A stretch of 64,000 nucleotides of DNA from positions 12,963 to 76,962 of the forward strand of contig CAYRBR010000001.1 of NCBI GenBank assembly GCA_964422555.1. The letters are read 5' to 3'. The notes under the pieces are model-generated. The model did not search any database. It saw only the letters and a list, made by a program, of their open reading frames with translations, and was not told where the DNA came from. Of the stretch, positions 42,227 to 51,582 are shown one piece after another; within the stretch, counting starts at the first letter, position 1, and each line of letters starts with the position of its first letter. Source of the stretch: JAGLCW01 sp964422555. GTDB lineage: Bacteria; Caldisericota; Caldisericia; UBA6126. Made by a program: the position numbers and the translations under genes.

Positions 42227-44368
42227 TCATTCAAAGTGTTTTTTCAAAGCGGAATTATACAACGCTCTAAAAGTTTCTAATGGGATAGAACAAACATCTT
42301 CAATAACCATACTATCTGCAATTGTTTTTCCAATAATTTCTAAAGGAAGATCTTGTAGTTCTTTTTGAATTGACTCCAGTTGACTGCTTTCAAAAGTAAT
42401 CAAGTATCGACTATTTGATTCGCTAAGTAAATAGGAAATGGGGGTAAAGGATGAAAACAACCGATTAATATGAAGACCAATATTGTTGTGGAGCATACTT
42501 TTTAGTATTGCATACCAAAGTCCACCCCTATCTACGCTCATACAGCTTGAGAATAGTTGTTTGTGTAGACAGTTTCTAACAATATCTTGCGTTTTCTTTT
42601 CTAACTGCATATCAATTGCTGGGATAGAATCAGTTTTGATATATTCTCTACCTGTTTTCCCTACCACGGCACATATTAAGTTTGTTTCAGGAAAGGCAAG
42701 GTTTGGTTTGGACGAAATTTTTCCTGTTCCAACCATTCCAATAACTGGTGTAGGGTATATACGTTTCTGTTCTCCTTCATTGTAGAAACTAACATTTCCT
42801 GAAACAACTGGGGATTTCAGAACAGATAAAGAGTCATTCATTCCTTGAATGGTTTCAGAAAACTCCCACATGGTATGTTCCTGGGTTGGATCTCCAAAGT
42901 TCAGGCAGTTTGTAATAGCCGAGGGAACTAGACCCAAGGAGGTGATTCTTCTGGCTGCAATTGCACAAACAGTTTTGGCTCCAAGATAAGGGTGAATTGA
43001 ACAGAGTTCTCCTCTACTTGTAAGAGTAACACCAATGCATTGATCTGTTCCATGTACCTGTAAACAGCTTGGACCTAATCCTGGTTTCACAATAGTGCTT
43101 GCATATAACGTAGAATCGTATTGGTCGTGTATCCAACTTTTTGAAGCATAAGAAGGAGAGCTAGCAAGTTCTAACAAAACAGATTCAGTATCTTCTGTGG
43201 GAACAGCATCGGGTTGGAATGTAATTTTGGTTTTAATGGAAGGATCTCGAACTGGTTGGGTAGTGTTTTTAGGAGGATCCAATAGCAACTGAACGGGAAC
43301 ATCGCAATGGCAAGTATCACCAGAGTAGATTTGAATCGATCCAGTTTCAGTAATAGTGCCTATTTCTGCATAATCAAGTTCCCATTTGTCTAAAATTTCT
43401 TTTATTCTTTTTTCTTTTCCTTCTTTGGCAATAAGCAGCATTCTTTCCTGTGATTCGGAGAGCATAATTTCAATGGGAGTAATTCCTTCTTCCCGAAGGG
43501 GTACTTTTTCTAAGTCGATGCGAATTCCAAGTTCTCCTTTTCCAGCCATTTCAACAGATGAGCTTGTAATTCCTGCGGCTCCCATGTCCTGAATAGCTTC
43601 CACCAAGTCTTCTTCAATAATTTGTAAGGTGGCTTCAATGAGAAGTTTTTCTAAGAATGGATCTCCTACCTGAACACTACCTCTACGCTGTTTCCTATCT
43701 TCATCGAGTACACCAGATGCAAAGGATGCTCCATGAAGTCCATCTCTACCTGTTTTTGCTCCAAGATATATTACTTTTCCTCCCGGAGTTTTAGCTATAC
43801 TCTTGCGAAGAGAATTTTTGTCTAAAATCCCAAGAACCATCGCATTTACTAGGGGGTTTTCATCGTAACACTCAGCAAAATGCGTTTCCCCTCCTATGGT
43901 GGGTACTCCTACACAGTTACCATAAAAGGAAATACCTTCTACAACACCGTTTAGCAGGTATCGAGAACGAGAATTAAAAGGAGGTTCAAAGTGAAGTGAA
44001 TCAAGTCCTGCCAGAGGACGGGCTCCCATTGTAAAAATGTCCCGAATAATACCACCTACTCCTGTTGCAGCACCTTGAAAAGGTTCGACAGCGGAGGGAT
44101 GATTGTGACTTTCTACTTTAAAAGTAATGTAAGTATCATCGGTCAATTTAATTACTCCCGCGTTTTCTCCTGGTCCTTGAATAACTTGTTCACCTTCTGT
44201 AAACAATTGAGATAAATACTTGGAGCTACTTCTATAACTACAATGTTCACTCCACATAGCAGAGAACAAACCTAATTCAACAATCTGGGGTTCTCGATTT
44301 AGCCGTCTAAGAATTTCTTCATAATCAGCTTGACCCAGATTTAATTCTTTGAGTACTTGTTGATTCAT
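42227..44368 (-). CDS. purL: FGAM synthase, PurL subunit
   Basis: Small-type PurL of 713 aa, the catalytic subunit that works with PurQ and PurS. Family motifs are SEHCSYRSS, FKVESHNHPSAVEPFQGAAT, IQDMGAAGITSSSVEMA and NCLNFGDPTQ. A C-terminal second AIRS-like half follows. It overlaps purQ by 4 bp and ends in TGA just before purN. This is the Bacillus/Clostridia arrangement, not the fused E. coli enzyme. Confidence 0.97.
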   Translation of the reverse strand: MNQQVLKELNLGQADYEEILRRLNREPQIVELGLFSAMWSEHCSYRSSSKYLSQLFTEGEQVIQGPGENAGVIKLTDDTYITFKVESHNHPSAVEPFQGAATGVGGIIRDIFTMGARPLAGLDSLHFEPPFNSRSRYLLNGVVEGISFYGNCVGVPTIGGETHFAECYDENPLVNAMVLGILDKNSLRKSIAKTPGGKVIYLGAKTGRDGLHGASFASGVLDEDRKQRRGSVQVGDPFLEKLLIEATLQIIEEDLVEAIQDMGAAGITSSSVEMAGKGELGIRIDLEKVPLREEGITPIEIMLSESQERMLLIAKEGKEKRIKEILDKWELDYAEIGTITETGSIQIYSGDTCHCDVPVQLLLDPPKNTTQPVRDPSIKTKITFQPDAVPTEDTESVLLELASSPSYASKSWIHDQYDSTLYASTIVKPGLGPSCLQVHGTDQCIGVTLTSRGELCSIHPYLGAKTVCAIAARRITSLGLVPSAITNCLNFGDPTQEHTMWEFSETIQGMNDSLSVLKSPVVSGNVSFYNEGEQKRIYPTPVIGMVGTGKISSKPNLAFPETNLICAVVGKTGREYIKTDSIPAIDMQLEKKTQDIVRNCLHKQLFSSCMSVDRGGLWYAILKSMLHNNIGLHINRLFSSFTPISYLLSESNSRYLITFESSQLESIQKELQDLPLEIIGKTIADSMVIEDVCSIPLETFRALYNSALKKHFE

Positions 44369-45036
44369 TTGCTTTCCTCCAGATATGTTCGAAGAGACTG
44401 GAACAATATAGATCCATCTTTACTGGATGTCCAATCGGATACAGCTCTTTCTGGATGAGGCATCATACCAAGTACATTTTTATCTTTATTTGTGATTCCT
44501 GCGATATCTTCAATGGATCCATTCGGGTTATCAGAATATGTAAATACAATCTGATTGTGAGTACGGATATCAGCAAGTGTTTGAGAATCAACCTGGTAGT
44601 TCCCATCTTTGTGGGCAATAGGGAAATGGACAGTCTGGTGGGAAACATATTTGTTTGTAAATGGAGTTTTGGTGGATTGGACAATCAAAGGACAGTCTTT
44701 TGAAATAAATCGAGTTGAATTGTTTCGAAGTAATGTGCCAGGGAGTAAACCTGTTTCCGTTAAAATCTGAAATCCATTGCAGATTCCAATAACGGGTCCT
44801 CCATTTTCAGCGAAGCGTTTAACGGTTTGCATAACGGAAGAATGGGAAGCAATAGCTCCAGGACGCAAATAATCTCCATAGGAAAAACCACCAGGTAATA
44901 GAACAGCATCTACTTCTATGCTTGTTTCTTTATGCCATAGTGGAATCGCATTGCAGTTCATTACGTCTCTAACTGCCAGTAACGCATCGCGATCGCAATT
45001 GGATCCCGGAAAAATAACAACTCCAACCGTTAACAT
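44365..45036 (-). CDS. purQ: FGAM synthase, PurQ glutaminase subunit
   Basis: Class I glutamine amidotransferase of 223 aa that supplies ammonia to PurL. The oxyanion/nucleophile motif GICNGFQILTE carries the catalytic Cys, and MMPHPERA the His and Glu. It starts VGVVIFPGSNCDRD, typical of PurQ. It overlaps purS by 7 bp and purL by 4 bp. Confidence 0.97.
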   Translation of the reverse strand: MLTVGVVIFPGSNCDRDALLAVRDVMNCNAIPLWHKETSIEVDAVLLPGGFSYGDYLRPGAIASHSSVMQTVKRFAENGGPVIGICNGFQILTETGLLPGTLLRNNSTRFISKDCPLIVQSTKTPFTNKYVSHQTVHFPIAHKDGNYQVDSQTLADIRTHNQIVFTYSDNPNGSIEDIAGITNKDKNVLGMMPHPERAVSDWTSSKDGSILFQSLRTYLEESK

Positions 45037-45278
45037 GGTTCAACAGAAATTGTGTATTGTTCAGTTAAAGGATTAAATAACAAATCATTACACATCTTTT
45101 CGCCCATTTCTTTTGCTTCTTTTTCAGAAGAGGTTTGTACGTGAATAACGATGTGTTTTCCCATGCGAACCTGAGAAACTGTAGAAAAACCTAGATTCGT
45201 TAAAGCATGCTGTACCGTTTTACCCTGTGGATCTAAAATCCCTTCTTTTGGGTCTACATTAATTGTTATCTTGTACAT
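45030..45278 (-). CDS. purS: FGAM synthase, PurS subunit
   Basis: An 82-aa dimerising subunit that bridges PurL and PurQ. The sequence YKITINVDPKEGILDPQGKT and ALTNLGFSTVSQVRMGKHI fits the family in full. It overlaps the ends of purB (20 bp) and purQ (7 bp). Confidence 0.95.
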   Translation of the reverse strand: MYKITINVDPKEGILDPQGKTVQHALTNLGFSTVSQVRMGKHIVIHVQTSSEKEAKEMGEKMCNDLLFNPLTEQYTISVEPC

Positions 45279-46569
45279 GTAATCCTATCCTTTCGTAGAT
45301 AAAATCTACATCTTTTAAATATGAAGATGAACTAAACATCTGATCAATTTCATCTGCGGATAAAACTTCTCGAATTTCTGAAGAATTCTTAAGAGCATCG
45401 GAGAAGTGTATTTTTTGTTGATATGCCTGAAACGCTACTTTTTGAACCAGAGCATAGGCTTTTTCTCTGGAATAACCATGGTTCACTAAATGTGTAAGTA
45501 CCTTTTGTGAAGCAAATACTCCATAGGTTAACCACAAATTCTTTTCAATATTTTCAGGGAAGATTTGTAAATCTTTGACAACAAAATGAAATTTATGAAT
45601 TGCATAATCTAAAAGGATACAGGCATCAGGTAGAATGATTCTTTCAGCAGAAGAATGAGAAATATCACGTTCGTGCCATAATGGAATATTTTCTAAGGCT
45701 GTTACAGAATACCCTCGAAGAACACGGGCAATGCCACAAACTCTTTCGCTTAAAATGGGATTCTTTTTATGAGGCATAGCAGAAGAACCTTTTTGTCCTT
45801 TTTGAAAAGGTTCTGCTACTTCAGCAACTTCACTGCGCTGCAGATGGCGTATTTCGGTTGCAAATTGTTCAAAGGAACTTCCAACTAAAGCCATTGTGGA
45901 AACAAAATGGGCGTGGATGTCGCGTTGGACGATCTGGGTGGCAACTGGTGCAGGCATTAATCCTAAATCTTGCAAGGCAAATGCTTCAATTGATGGATTA
46001 GAATTGGTGTAATTTCCAACGGCTCCTGACAGTTTGGCCTGACAAATCTCATCTTGTATTGAACGGAGCCGATGAATGTTCTGTTTTGTAATAGAATACC
46101 AAAGAGCAAATTTCAGTCCAAAAGAAGTTGGTTCAGCGTGAATTCCGTGGGTTCTACCAATAGTAAGGATCGATTTTGTTTCCAGGGCTTTTTCTTTACA
46201 AACATCCGCAAATGATTCCAGATCTTCAATAAGAAGAGATACAGCTTCCTTCATTTGAAGAGCCAATCCTGTATCTAAAATATCAGAGGAGGTAGCTCCC
46301 ATATGGATAAATCGACCTGATTCACCAACATGTTCTGCAACATCACTAACAAATGCAATAACATCGTGGTGTGTAACGCTTTCGATTTCTTTTATTCGGG
46401 GAATGTTAAAAGCAGCTTTGGATAAAATTTCACTTAAATCTTTATCTGGTATTTTTCCTTCAGCGTTCCATGCTTTGCAAATAGATAGCTCTACTTCTAA
46501 CATTTTTTGGAATTTATTTTCTTCAGACCAGATTGCTTTCATTTTTGGAAGTGAATAACGTTCAATCAT
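45259..46569 (-). CDS. purB: Adenylosuccinate lyase
   Basis: Cleaves SAICAR and adenylosuccinate; 436 aa. It begins MIERYSLPKMKAIWS and shows THHDVIAFV, the substrate-binding GRTHGIHAEPT and the fumarase/lyase signature GSSAMPHKKNPI with the mobile catalytic Ser. Its ATG overlaps the purA TGA by 4 bp. Confidence 0.96.
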   Translation of the reverse strand: MIERYSLPKMKAIWSEENKFQKMLEVELSICKAWNAEGKIPDKDLSEILSKAAFNIPRIKEIESVTHHDVIAFVSDVAEHVGESGRFIHMGATSSDILDTGLALQMKEAVSLLIEDLESFADVCKEKALETKSILTIGRTHGIHAEPTSFGLKFALWYSITKQNIHRLRSIQDEICQAKLSGAVGNYTNSNPSIEAFALQDLGLMPAPVATQIVQRDIHAHFVSTMALVGSSFEQFATEIRHLQRSEVAEVAEPFQKGQKGSSAMPHKKNPILSERVCGIARVLRGYSVTALENIPLWHERDISHSSAERIILPDACILLDYAIHKFHFVVKDLQIFPENIEKNLWLTYGVFASQKVLTHLVNHGYSREKAYALVQKVAFQAYQQKIHFSDALKNSSEIREVLSADEIDQMFSSSSYLKDVDFIYERIGLHVQDNN

Positions 46570-47819
46570 CGGATTATGGTCTCCTTTTCGCCAGGACCAA
46601 CAGACACAATGCTAACAGGGCACCCAACATACGATTCAATAAATTGCACATACTCTTGTGCCTGTGTTGGAAGGTCGTCAAATGAACGACATTCTTTGGT
46701 AGATTGTTTCCATCCTGGAAGAATTTTATATTCTAAGTCGGTTTCAGTAAAGGAGGTTGAAAAACCATTTTTATAGGAAATGCATACGGGAATCTCAGAA
46801 AAAGAGTCAAGAACATCTAACTTCATGAGTCCGATAGAAGTGATTCCATTAAGTTCAACCGCATATTTCAAAGCAGGTAAATCAAGCCAGCCACATTTTC
46901 GGGGTCGTCCAGTAGTAGAACCAAACTCGTGTCCTTCTTCGGCTAGTTTGCGTCCTGCATCGTTGTTTTGATAAGTTGGGAAAGGTCCTTCTCCAACACG
47001 AGTAATATATGCTTTTGCAACACCTACTACACGATTAATGTAGGATGGAGGAATCCCTGCTCCCGTAACGGCCCCACCAATGGTTGTAGAGGACGAAGTA
47101 ACAAATGGATAGGAACCATAGTTAATATCAAGCAAAGTTCCCTGGGCTCCTTCCAGAAGAATTTTTTTATTTTGTCTGCAAGCGTTTCGAAGAATACTCC
47201 CAGTATCTGTGATTAACGGAGAAAGCTCTTCAGCATATTGCAGGAAATTATCACAAATTGATTTTTCATCAAGATGTATAGAGGTATTGCTAATCTGATT
47301 CAAATATATTTCTTTTTGATGGATCAATTTCTGTAATTCTTTCAAAAAGGTTACAGGTTGTTTCATGACCTCCATGCGAATTCCAGAACGTTTGATTTTA
47401 TCAGCATAAACAGGACCTATCCCACGTTTAGTAGTGCCAATTTTTTCAATTCTGTTTTCTTCGTGAAGAGTATCCATTAAAACGTGCCATGGAAAAATAA
47501 TGTGAGCATGCTCACTGATGAATAGTCTTTTGGTTACATTTGGAGTAATTTCGCTGGCCTTTTTAATCTCTGCAATTAATATGGACGGATTAATAACAGT
47601 ACCATCTCCGATAATACCTTTGGTGGAAGGGTGTAAGATGCCAGAAGGTAAGATATGGAACACAAATGCTTTTCCATTTTGAATAATTGTATGGCCAGCA
47701 TTATTTCCTCCATTAAATCGAACCACATAGTCGTATCCGTTCGATAATAAATGAACTAACTTTCCTTTCCCTTCGTCGCCCCATTGAAGACCAATAATAC
47801 CCACAGTATTACTACACAT
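46566..47819 (-). CDS. purA: Adenylosuccinate synthetase
   Basis: GTP-dependent conversion of IMP to adenylosuccinate; 417 aa. The phosphate loop GLQWGDEGKGKLVH, FNGGNNAGHTI, GTTKRGIGPVYADK and GAQGTLLDINYGSYPFVTSS are visible. I start at ATG 47819 with AAGGAG 6 nt upstream rather than the open frame 18 codons further upstream. It is the first gene of the minus-strand purine operon. The divergent leader to the ATP synthase operon is about 147 bp; I see no purine riboswitch core in it. Confidence 0.96.
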   Translation of the reverse strand: MCSNTVGIIGLQWGDEGKGKLVHLLSNGYDYVVRFNGGNNAGHTIIQNGKAFVFHILPSGILHPSTKGIIGDGTVINPSILIAEIKKASEITPNVTKRLFISEHAHIIFPWHVLMDTLHEENRIEKIGTTKRGIGPVYADKIKRSGIRMEVMKQPVTFLKELQKLIHQKEIYLNQISNTSIHLDEKSICDNFLQYAEELSPLITDTGSILRNACRQNKKILLEGAQGTLLDINYGSYPFVTSSSTTIGGAVTGAGIPPSYINRVVGVAKAYITRVGEGPFPTYQNNDAGRKLAEEGHEFGSTTGRPRKCGWLDLPALKYAVELNGITSIGLMKLDVLDSFSEIPVCISYKNGFSTSFTETDLEYKILPGWKQSTKECRSFDDLPTQAQEYVQFIESYVGCPVSIVSVGPGEKETIIR

Positions 47820-47913
47820 ATTCACTCCTTGTTTAAACAAATCACTATAATAGTATATAAAAGGAGGAAACATTATAAAGTAAATTGAAGTGGCTATATT
47901 GTTATGATCTGAT

Positions 47914-47940
47914 TTGACAATCTATCTGTTAGGATACAAT
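47914..47940 (+). promoter_or_regulatory. Candidate promoter of the ATP synthase operon
   Basis: A perfect TTGACA (47914-47919) and TACAAT (47935-47940) lie 26 bp before the first gene. The spacer is 15 bp, shorter than the ideal 17. Confidence 0.6.
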
Positions 47941-47966
47941 AGAATTTTGTTAAAGGATGTAAAATT

Positions 47967-48260
47967 ATGTTAGAAAATGTGAACTGGCTTGGAATTATTC
48001 TTGCACTTTTATATGGTTTTGCTGTCACTTACTTTGGTGGCATATATTTTTTTCGATCTGTTTCGAAAGCAATTCAAAAAGGAAAAATCAAACCTATGTT
48101 TCTATTTTTCTTCTTGGTTGTTGCTGTAATTTTACTCTCTTTACCGGGTTTTTTCCATTTATCCTATTGGCTTACCTCTCTAGTAACATCACTTGTTACT
48201 ACTTTGGTTATGATACTAATTTTTAAAAAACATACTAAAACCAACGGTAAAGGTTCATGA
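47967..48260 (+). CDS. Small membrane protein, AtpR-like (possibly AtpI-like)
   Basis: A 97-aa protein with three predicted membrane segments (about 8-30, 43-63 and 67-87). The first contains ALLYGFAVTYFGGIYFFRSV, which resembles the GG-x-W-x-x-R pattern of AtpR from alternate N-type ATPases. AtpI of standard operons is longer and has four helices. It is the first gene of the operon and overlaps atpB by 4 bp. AtpR and AtpI are both thought to help c-ring assembly. The assignment is by pattern only. Confidence 0.6.
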   Translation: MLENVNWLGIILALLYGFAVTYFGGIYFFRSVSKAIQKGKIKPMFLFFFLVVAVILLSLPGFFHLSYWLTSLVTSLVTTLVMILIFKKHTKTNGKGS

Positions 48261-48976
48261 AAGAATCTTTACAAGAAATAATACAGCACTCGATTCGACC
48301 CATTTTTAATATTACTGTTGGAGATGTGTCTATCTGTTTTTCTTCAACGCTGGTAGCTTCTTTTGTGGCTGCATTTCTTTTTCTATCCTTTTTTATTTTT
48401 CTAGGGATTGCTGTAAAAAAAGGAAAACCAAAAGGATTTGCTGCTTTAGGTGAAATTATTTTTCTTTCTCTGCGATCGTTTACCAGAAGTATTATGGGGG
48501 AAAAAGGAGATTCTTTTATTCCTTTTATTGGGTCCTTGTTTGGATTCATTCTCTTCTCTAACTTGCTTGGATTGTTCTCTCCACTGGGAGGACTGGGATT
48601 ACACTGGATTGTCAGTCCTAATATCGACTTGAGTGTTACGCTAGCGCTAGCATTCACAGGAATACTATATGTTCATGGGGTGTCAATCGCAAACCGTGGG
48701 GTGGGCAAATGGCTCCATCACTTTATCGAACCGTATCCATTTATGCTGCCTATTAACCTTATTGAAGAAGCAGTAAAGCCTATTTCTTTGTCAGTACGTT
48801 TGTTTGGTAATTTATTTGGTGAACACGTTGTATATGAAATAGTATTCTATTTAATAAGCTTTGTTGTTCCTGTCATCTTGGTGTTTTTAGGGATGTTTAC
48901 AGGATTTATCCAGGCTTATGTTTTTTCTTTATTAATTCTAATTTACATCAAAGAAACAATGGGTATCCATACCTAG
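48257..48976 (+). CDS. atpB: ATP synthase subunit a
   Basis: Membrane ion-channel subunit of 239 aa. The ion-path motif SVRLFGNLFGEHVVYE carries the essential Arg, and the C-terminal GFIQAYVFSLLILIYIKE is typical. FIEPYPFMLPINLIEEAVKPISL matches other Clostridia. With the c ring it moves ions across the membrane. ATG overlaps the stop of the first gene. Confidence 0.95.
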   Translation: MKESLQEIIQHSIRPIFNITVGDVSICFSSTLVASFVAAFLFLSFFIFLGIAVKKGKPKGFAALGEIIFLSLRSFTRSIMGEKGDSFIPFIGSLFGFILFSNLLGLFSPLGGLGLHWIVSPNIDLSVTLALAFTGILYVHGVSIANRGVGKWLHHFIEPYPFMLPINLIEEAVKPISLSVRLFGNLFGEHVVYEIVFYLISFVVPVILVFLGMFTGFIQAYVFSLLILIYIKETMGIHT

Positions 48977-48985
48977 GAGGTATTC

Positions 48986-49258
48986 ATGGAGAATCCACTT
49001 GCCTTTTACTGTATTTCAATTATTTCTGCTGGTATAACCATCGCATTGGCAGTTATTGGTGCTGCTTCTGCACAAGGGAAAGCGGCTGCTTCTGCATTTG
49101 AAGCCATGGCCAGACAACCCGAAGCACAAGGTGGTATCAACAGTTCTCTTATTTTGTCTCTTGCTCTTATTGAATCACTGGCTATCTATGCACTGGCAGT
49201 ATCCTTAATTATTCTTTTTGCCAATCCATTCTTAAGCTATATTACAGTTCTCCCATAG
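48986..49258 (+). CDS. atpE: ATP synthase subunit c with sodium-type ligands
   Basis: A 90-aa two-helix ring subunit. The loop motif MARQPEA (41-47) fixes the alignment. Relative to it, Gln30, Glu63, Ser64 and Tyr68 fall exactly where Ilyobacter tartaricus has Gln32, Glu65, Ser66 and Tyr70, which bind Na+. Thr67 of that site is Leu65 here. I infer sodium coupling. A strong ribosome binding site (AGGAGG) fits the high copy number of c. Confidence 0.95.
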   Translation: MENPLAFYCISIISAGITIALAVIGAASAQGKAAASAFEAMARQPEAQGGINSSLILSLALIESLAIYALAVSLIILFANPFLSYITVLP

Positions 49259-49273
49259 TTTAGGGGTAGGTAT

Positions 49274-50038
49274 ATGTTACATTTTGATTGGGTTACATTT
49301 CTAGGTGTGATTACTACATTCGGTATTGTCTTTTTTGTGTTTCTTAAATGGTTCTATAAACCTGTGAAATCGGTTATAGATGATCGGGAAAATACTATCA
49401 AACAAGCACAAGAGAAGCAAGAAGAAGTATTGCAACAAGAGATTGAGAGTCAAAAGCGATGTCAGAAGAGTATTTCTGAAGCTGAAGAACAGGCTAGAAC
49501 GATTATTTCAGGAGCCAATGAGTTATCAGAAGAAATTGTCACAAAAGCAAAAGATGAAGCAAGATCGCAAGCGAAAAATATGATTATGGCTGCAGAAGAC
49601 GAAATTAAAGCTACAATGGAATCGTCTAATAAACATCTTAAGCAACAAGCTTTGAAAATGGCAAAAACAATTTCAAATGGAGTCATATCCTCGGTAGTGA
49701 ATAATACAATGGATCTTGAATTCATTCTAACTGTAATAAGGGATATTGATCGAACAAAGATTTTGGATAAAACAAATCGGTCTATCACTTTCGAGCAAGC
49801 CGTATCAGAAGCACATAAAACAAATTCACCTATTATTGTATACACAGCTCGAGAAGTCCCATGGGAGATAAAAGAGGAACTTCATAAAAAAATCTCTCAT
49901 ATCAAACATTCAACACAAATAATCGAATTTGAAGTAAGTGACAGATTGTCCGGTGGATTAATTATCGATTTTGGTTTCAATGAACTAGATTTTAGTCTAA
50001 ATGGACAAATCCAATCCATAATTGAACAGTTGAGTTAA
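49274..50038 (+). CDS. atpF: ATP synthase subunit b with C-terminal delta-like domain
   Basis: Peripheral-stalk protein of 254 aa. A single membrane helix (about 6-26) precedes a long charged coiled coil to about residue 150. The last 80 residues (PIIVYTAREVPWEIKEEL, then EVSDRLSGGLIIDFG) match the C-terminal domain of subunit delta. The helical N-terminal domain of delta is missing, and no separate atpH exists in the operon. The same architecture is known from b subunits of N-type ATPases, and a longer b-delta fusion from mycobacteria. Confidence 0.9.
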   Translation: MLHFDWVTFLGVITTFGIVFFVFLKWFYKPVKSVIDDRENTIKQAQEKQEEVLQQEIESQKRCQKSISEAEEQARTIISGANELSEEIVTKAKDEARSQAKNMIMAAEDEIKATMESSNKHLKQQALKMAKTISNGVISSVVNNTMDLEFILTVIRDIDRTKILDKTNRSITFEQAVSEAHKTNSPIIVYTAREVPWEIKEELHKKISHIKHSTQIIEFEVSDRLSGGLIIDFGFNELDFSLNGQIQSIIEQLS

Positions 50039-50040
50039 GA

Positions 50041-51582
50041 ATGGAACAAAAAAGAAACAGCTTCTTTCAATCAATTGATAGTGAAATAGAAAAAACACTG
50101 CGAAACTACCAGTTTAAAGGATTTATTTTTGAGCAGGGGATTATTATTAATATTAGTGCCTCTGTTATGATTGCAAGAGGAATTAGTAATAGTTTTTGTG
50201 GAGAAATGATACAAATTAACGAAGATTCCTTGGCTTTTGTGTTTGGATTTATTTCCAACGATAGAGTGCAGTTGATTCTTCTAAAGCAAGGTTCTCCTGT
50301 TCACACCGGGGATCCAGTATTTCGAACAGGAAAACCATTACAGATTTCTGTTGGACGAGCTTTGTTGGGTCGAGTGGTAAATCCAATAGGTATTCCTTTG
50401 GACGGAAAAGGTGAAGTTCACACTAGTTCCAGCAGAAATGTTGAAAATATTGCTCCTTCCGTTATGGAAAGAAAACCTGTGGATCAACCTCTCCATACAG
50501 GTATAAAAGTTGTTGACTCAATGATTCCAATTGGAAAAGGGCAGAGAGAATTAATTGTCGGTGATAGGCAAACTGGGAAGTCGGCTATTCTGATTGATAC
50601 CATTATTAATCAGAAAAAGACAGATACAATAAATGTATTTGTTGCTATTTCGCAACGAGCTTCAACGGTTGCTTCAATTATTCGAACTTTAACGAATAAA
50701 AATGCAATTGACAATACTATATTCATAGTTTCTTTAGCAGAAGATCCATCTTCACTTCGGTATATAGCTCCTTTTGCAGGGGCAGCGGTGGCAGAGTATT
50801 TTGCTTCCATGGGGAAAGATGTTCTGGTTTGCTACGATGACCTTTCAAAACATGCTGAAGCATATCGAGAAATTTCTCTATTACTTCATAGACCTCCCTC
50901 CAGAGAAGCATACCCAAGTGATATCTTTTATCTTCATTCTCGATTATTGGAACGATCAGGTAGCTTCTGTGAAGAAATTGGGGGTGGAACCATTACGGCT
51001 CTCCCAGTTGTTGAAACGCTTGGGGGAGATATTTCGCAGTACATTCCAACAAACTTAATATCTATTACGGATGGACAAATATATCTGGAAAAAGGAATGT
51101 TCAATGCTGGATTCCGTCCAGCTATTAACGTGGGTCTTTCCGTTTCACGTGTTGGGAGTTCTGCCCAAACAAAAGCTATGAAGAGTGTATCTTCCGGATT
51201 ACGCCTTGAATTAAGCCAATATAATGACTTAAAAGCGTTTACTGAATTTGGAACGGAGCTGGACAAAGATACAAAACTCAAATTGAAACGTGGTCGTCAA
51301 CTGGTTGAGATCATGAAACAAAAGAACTATGAACCACTATCAATAGATAAAGAAATTCTTATTCTGTTTGCTTATAAACAAGAATTGATGAATGATGTTT
51401 CGGTAGAAAGAACTGGGGAATACCAGGAGTCTTTGTATCGATTCATGAAAAATCGTTACCCTCGTTTTGTTAGTTTAATCCAAACAAAAAAAGAAATATC
51501 ACCCAACCTTAAAAAAGCATTAACCAGAGTAATTGAAAAATTTACACAGAGTTTTGTAAAAACAGACAATGAATCCATTTGA
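50041..51582 (+). CDS. atpA: ATP synthase subunit alpha
   Basis: Non-catalytic nucleotide-binding subunit of 513 aa. Walker A is GDRQTGKSA, the DELSEED-opposed core has YDDLSKHAEAYREISLLLHRPPSREAYP, and the Arg finger lies in SVSRVGSSAQTKAMK. The N-terminus (QSIDSEIEKTLRNYQFKGFIF) differs from the usual EVGxVxxVGDGIA pattern. That may reflect a changed docking site for the reduced delta domain. It starts 2 bp after atpF and overlaps atpG by 14 bp. Confidence 0.96.
   Translation: MEQKRNSFFQSIDSEIEKTLRNYQFKGFIFEQGIIINISASVMIARGISNSFCGEMIQINEDSLAFVFGFISNDRVQLILLKQGSPVHTGDPVFRTGKPLQISVGRALLGRVVNPIGIPLDGKGEVHTSSSRNVENIAPSVMERKPVDQPLHTGIKVVDSMIPIGKGQRELIVGDRQTGKSAILIDTIINQKKTDTINVFVAISQRASTVASIIRTLTNKNAIDNTIFIVSLAEDPSSLRYIAPFAGAAVAEYFASMGKDVLVCYDDLSKHAEAYREISLLLHRPPSREAYPSDIFYLHSRLLERSGSFCEEIGGGTITALPVVETLGGDISQYIPTNLISITDGQIYLEKGMFNAGFRPAINVGLSVSRVGSSAQTKAMKSVSSGLRLELSQYNDLKAFTEFGTELDKDTKLKLKRGRQLVEIMKQKNYEPLSIDKEILILFAYKQELMNDVSVERTGEYQESLYRFMKNRYPRFVSLIQTKKEISPNLKKALTRVIEKFTQSFVKTDNESI

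Noticed and set aside
47820..47966. Purine riboswitch or PurR site before purA
   Set aside because: I looked for the purine aptamer core and paired PurBox-like repeats and saw neither in the 147-bp gap.
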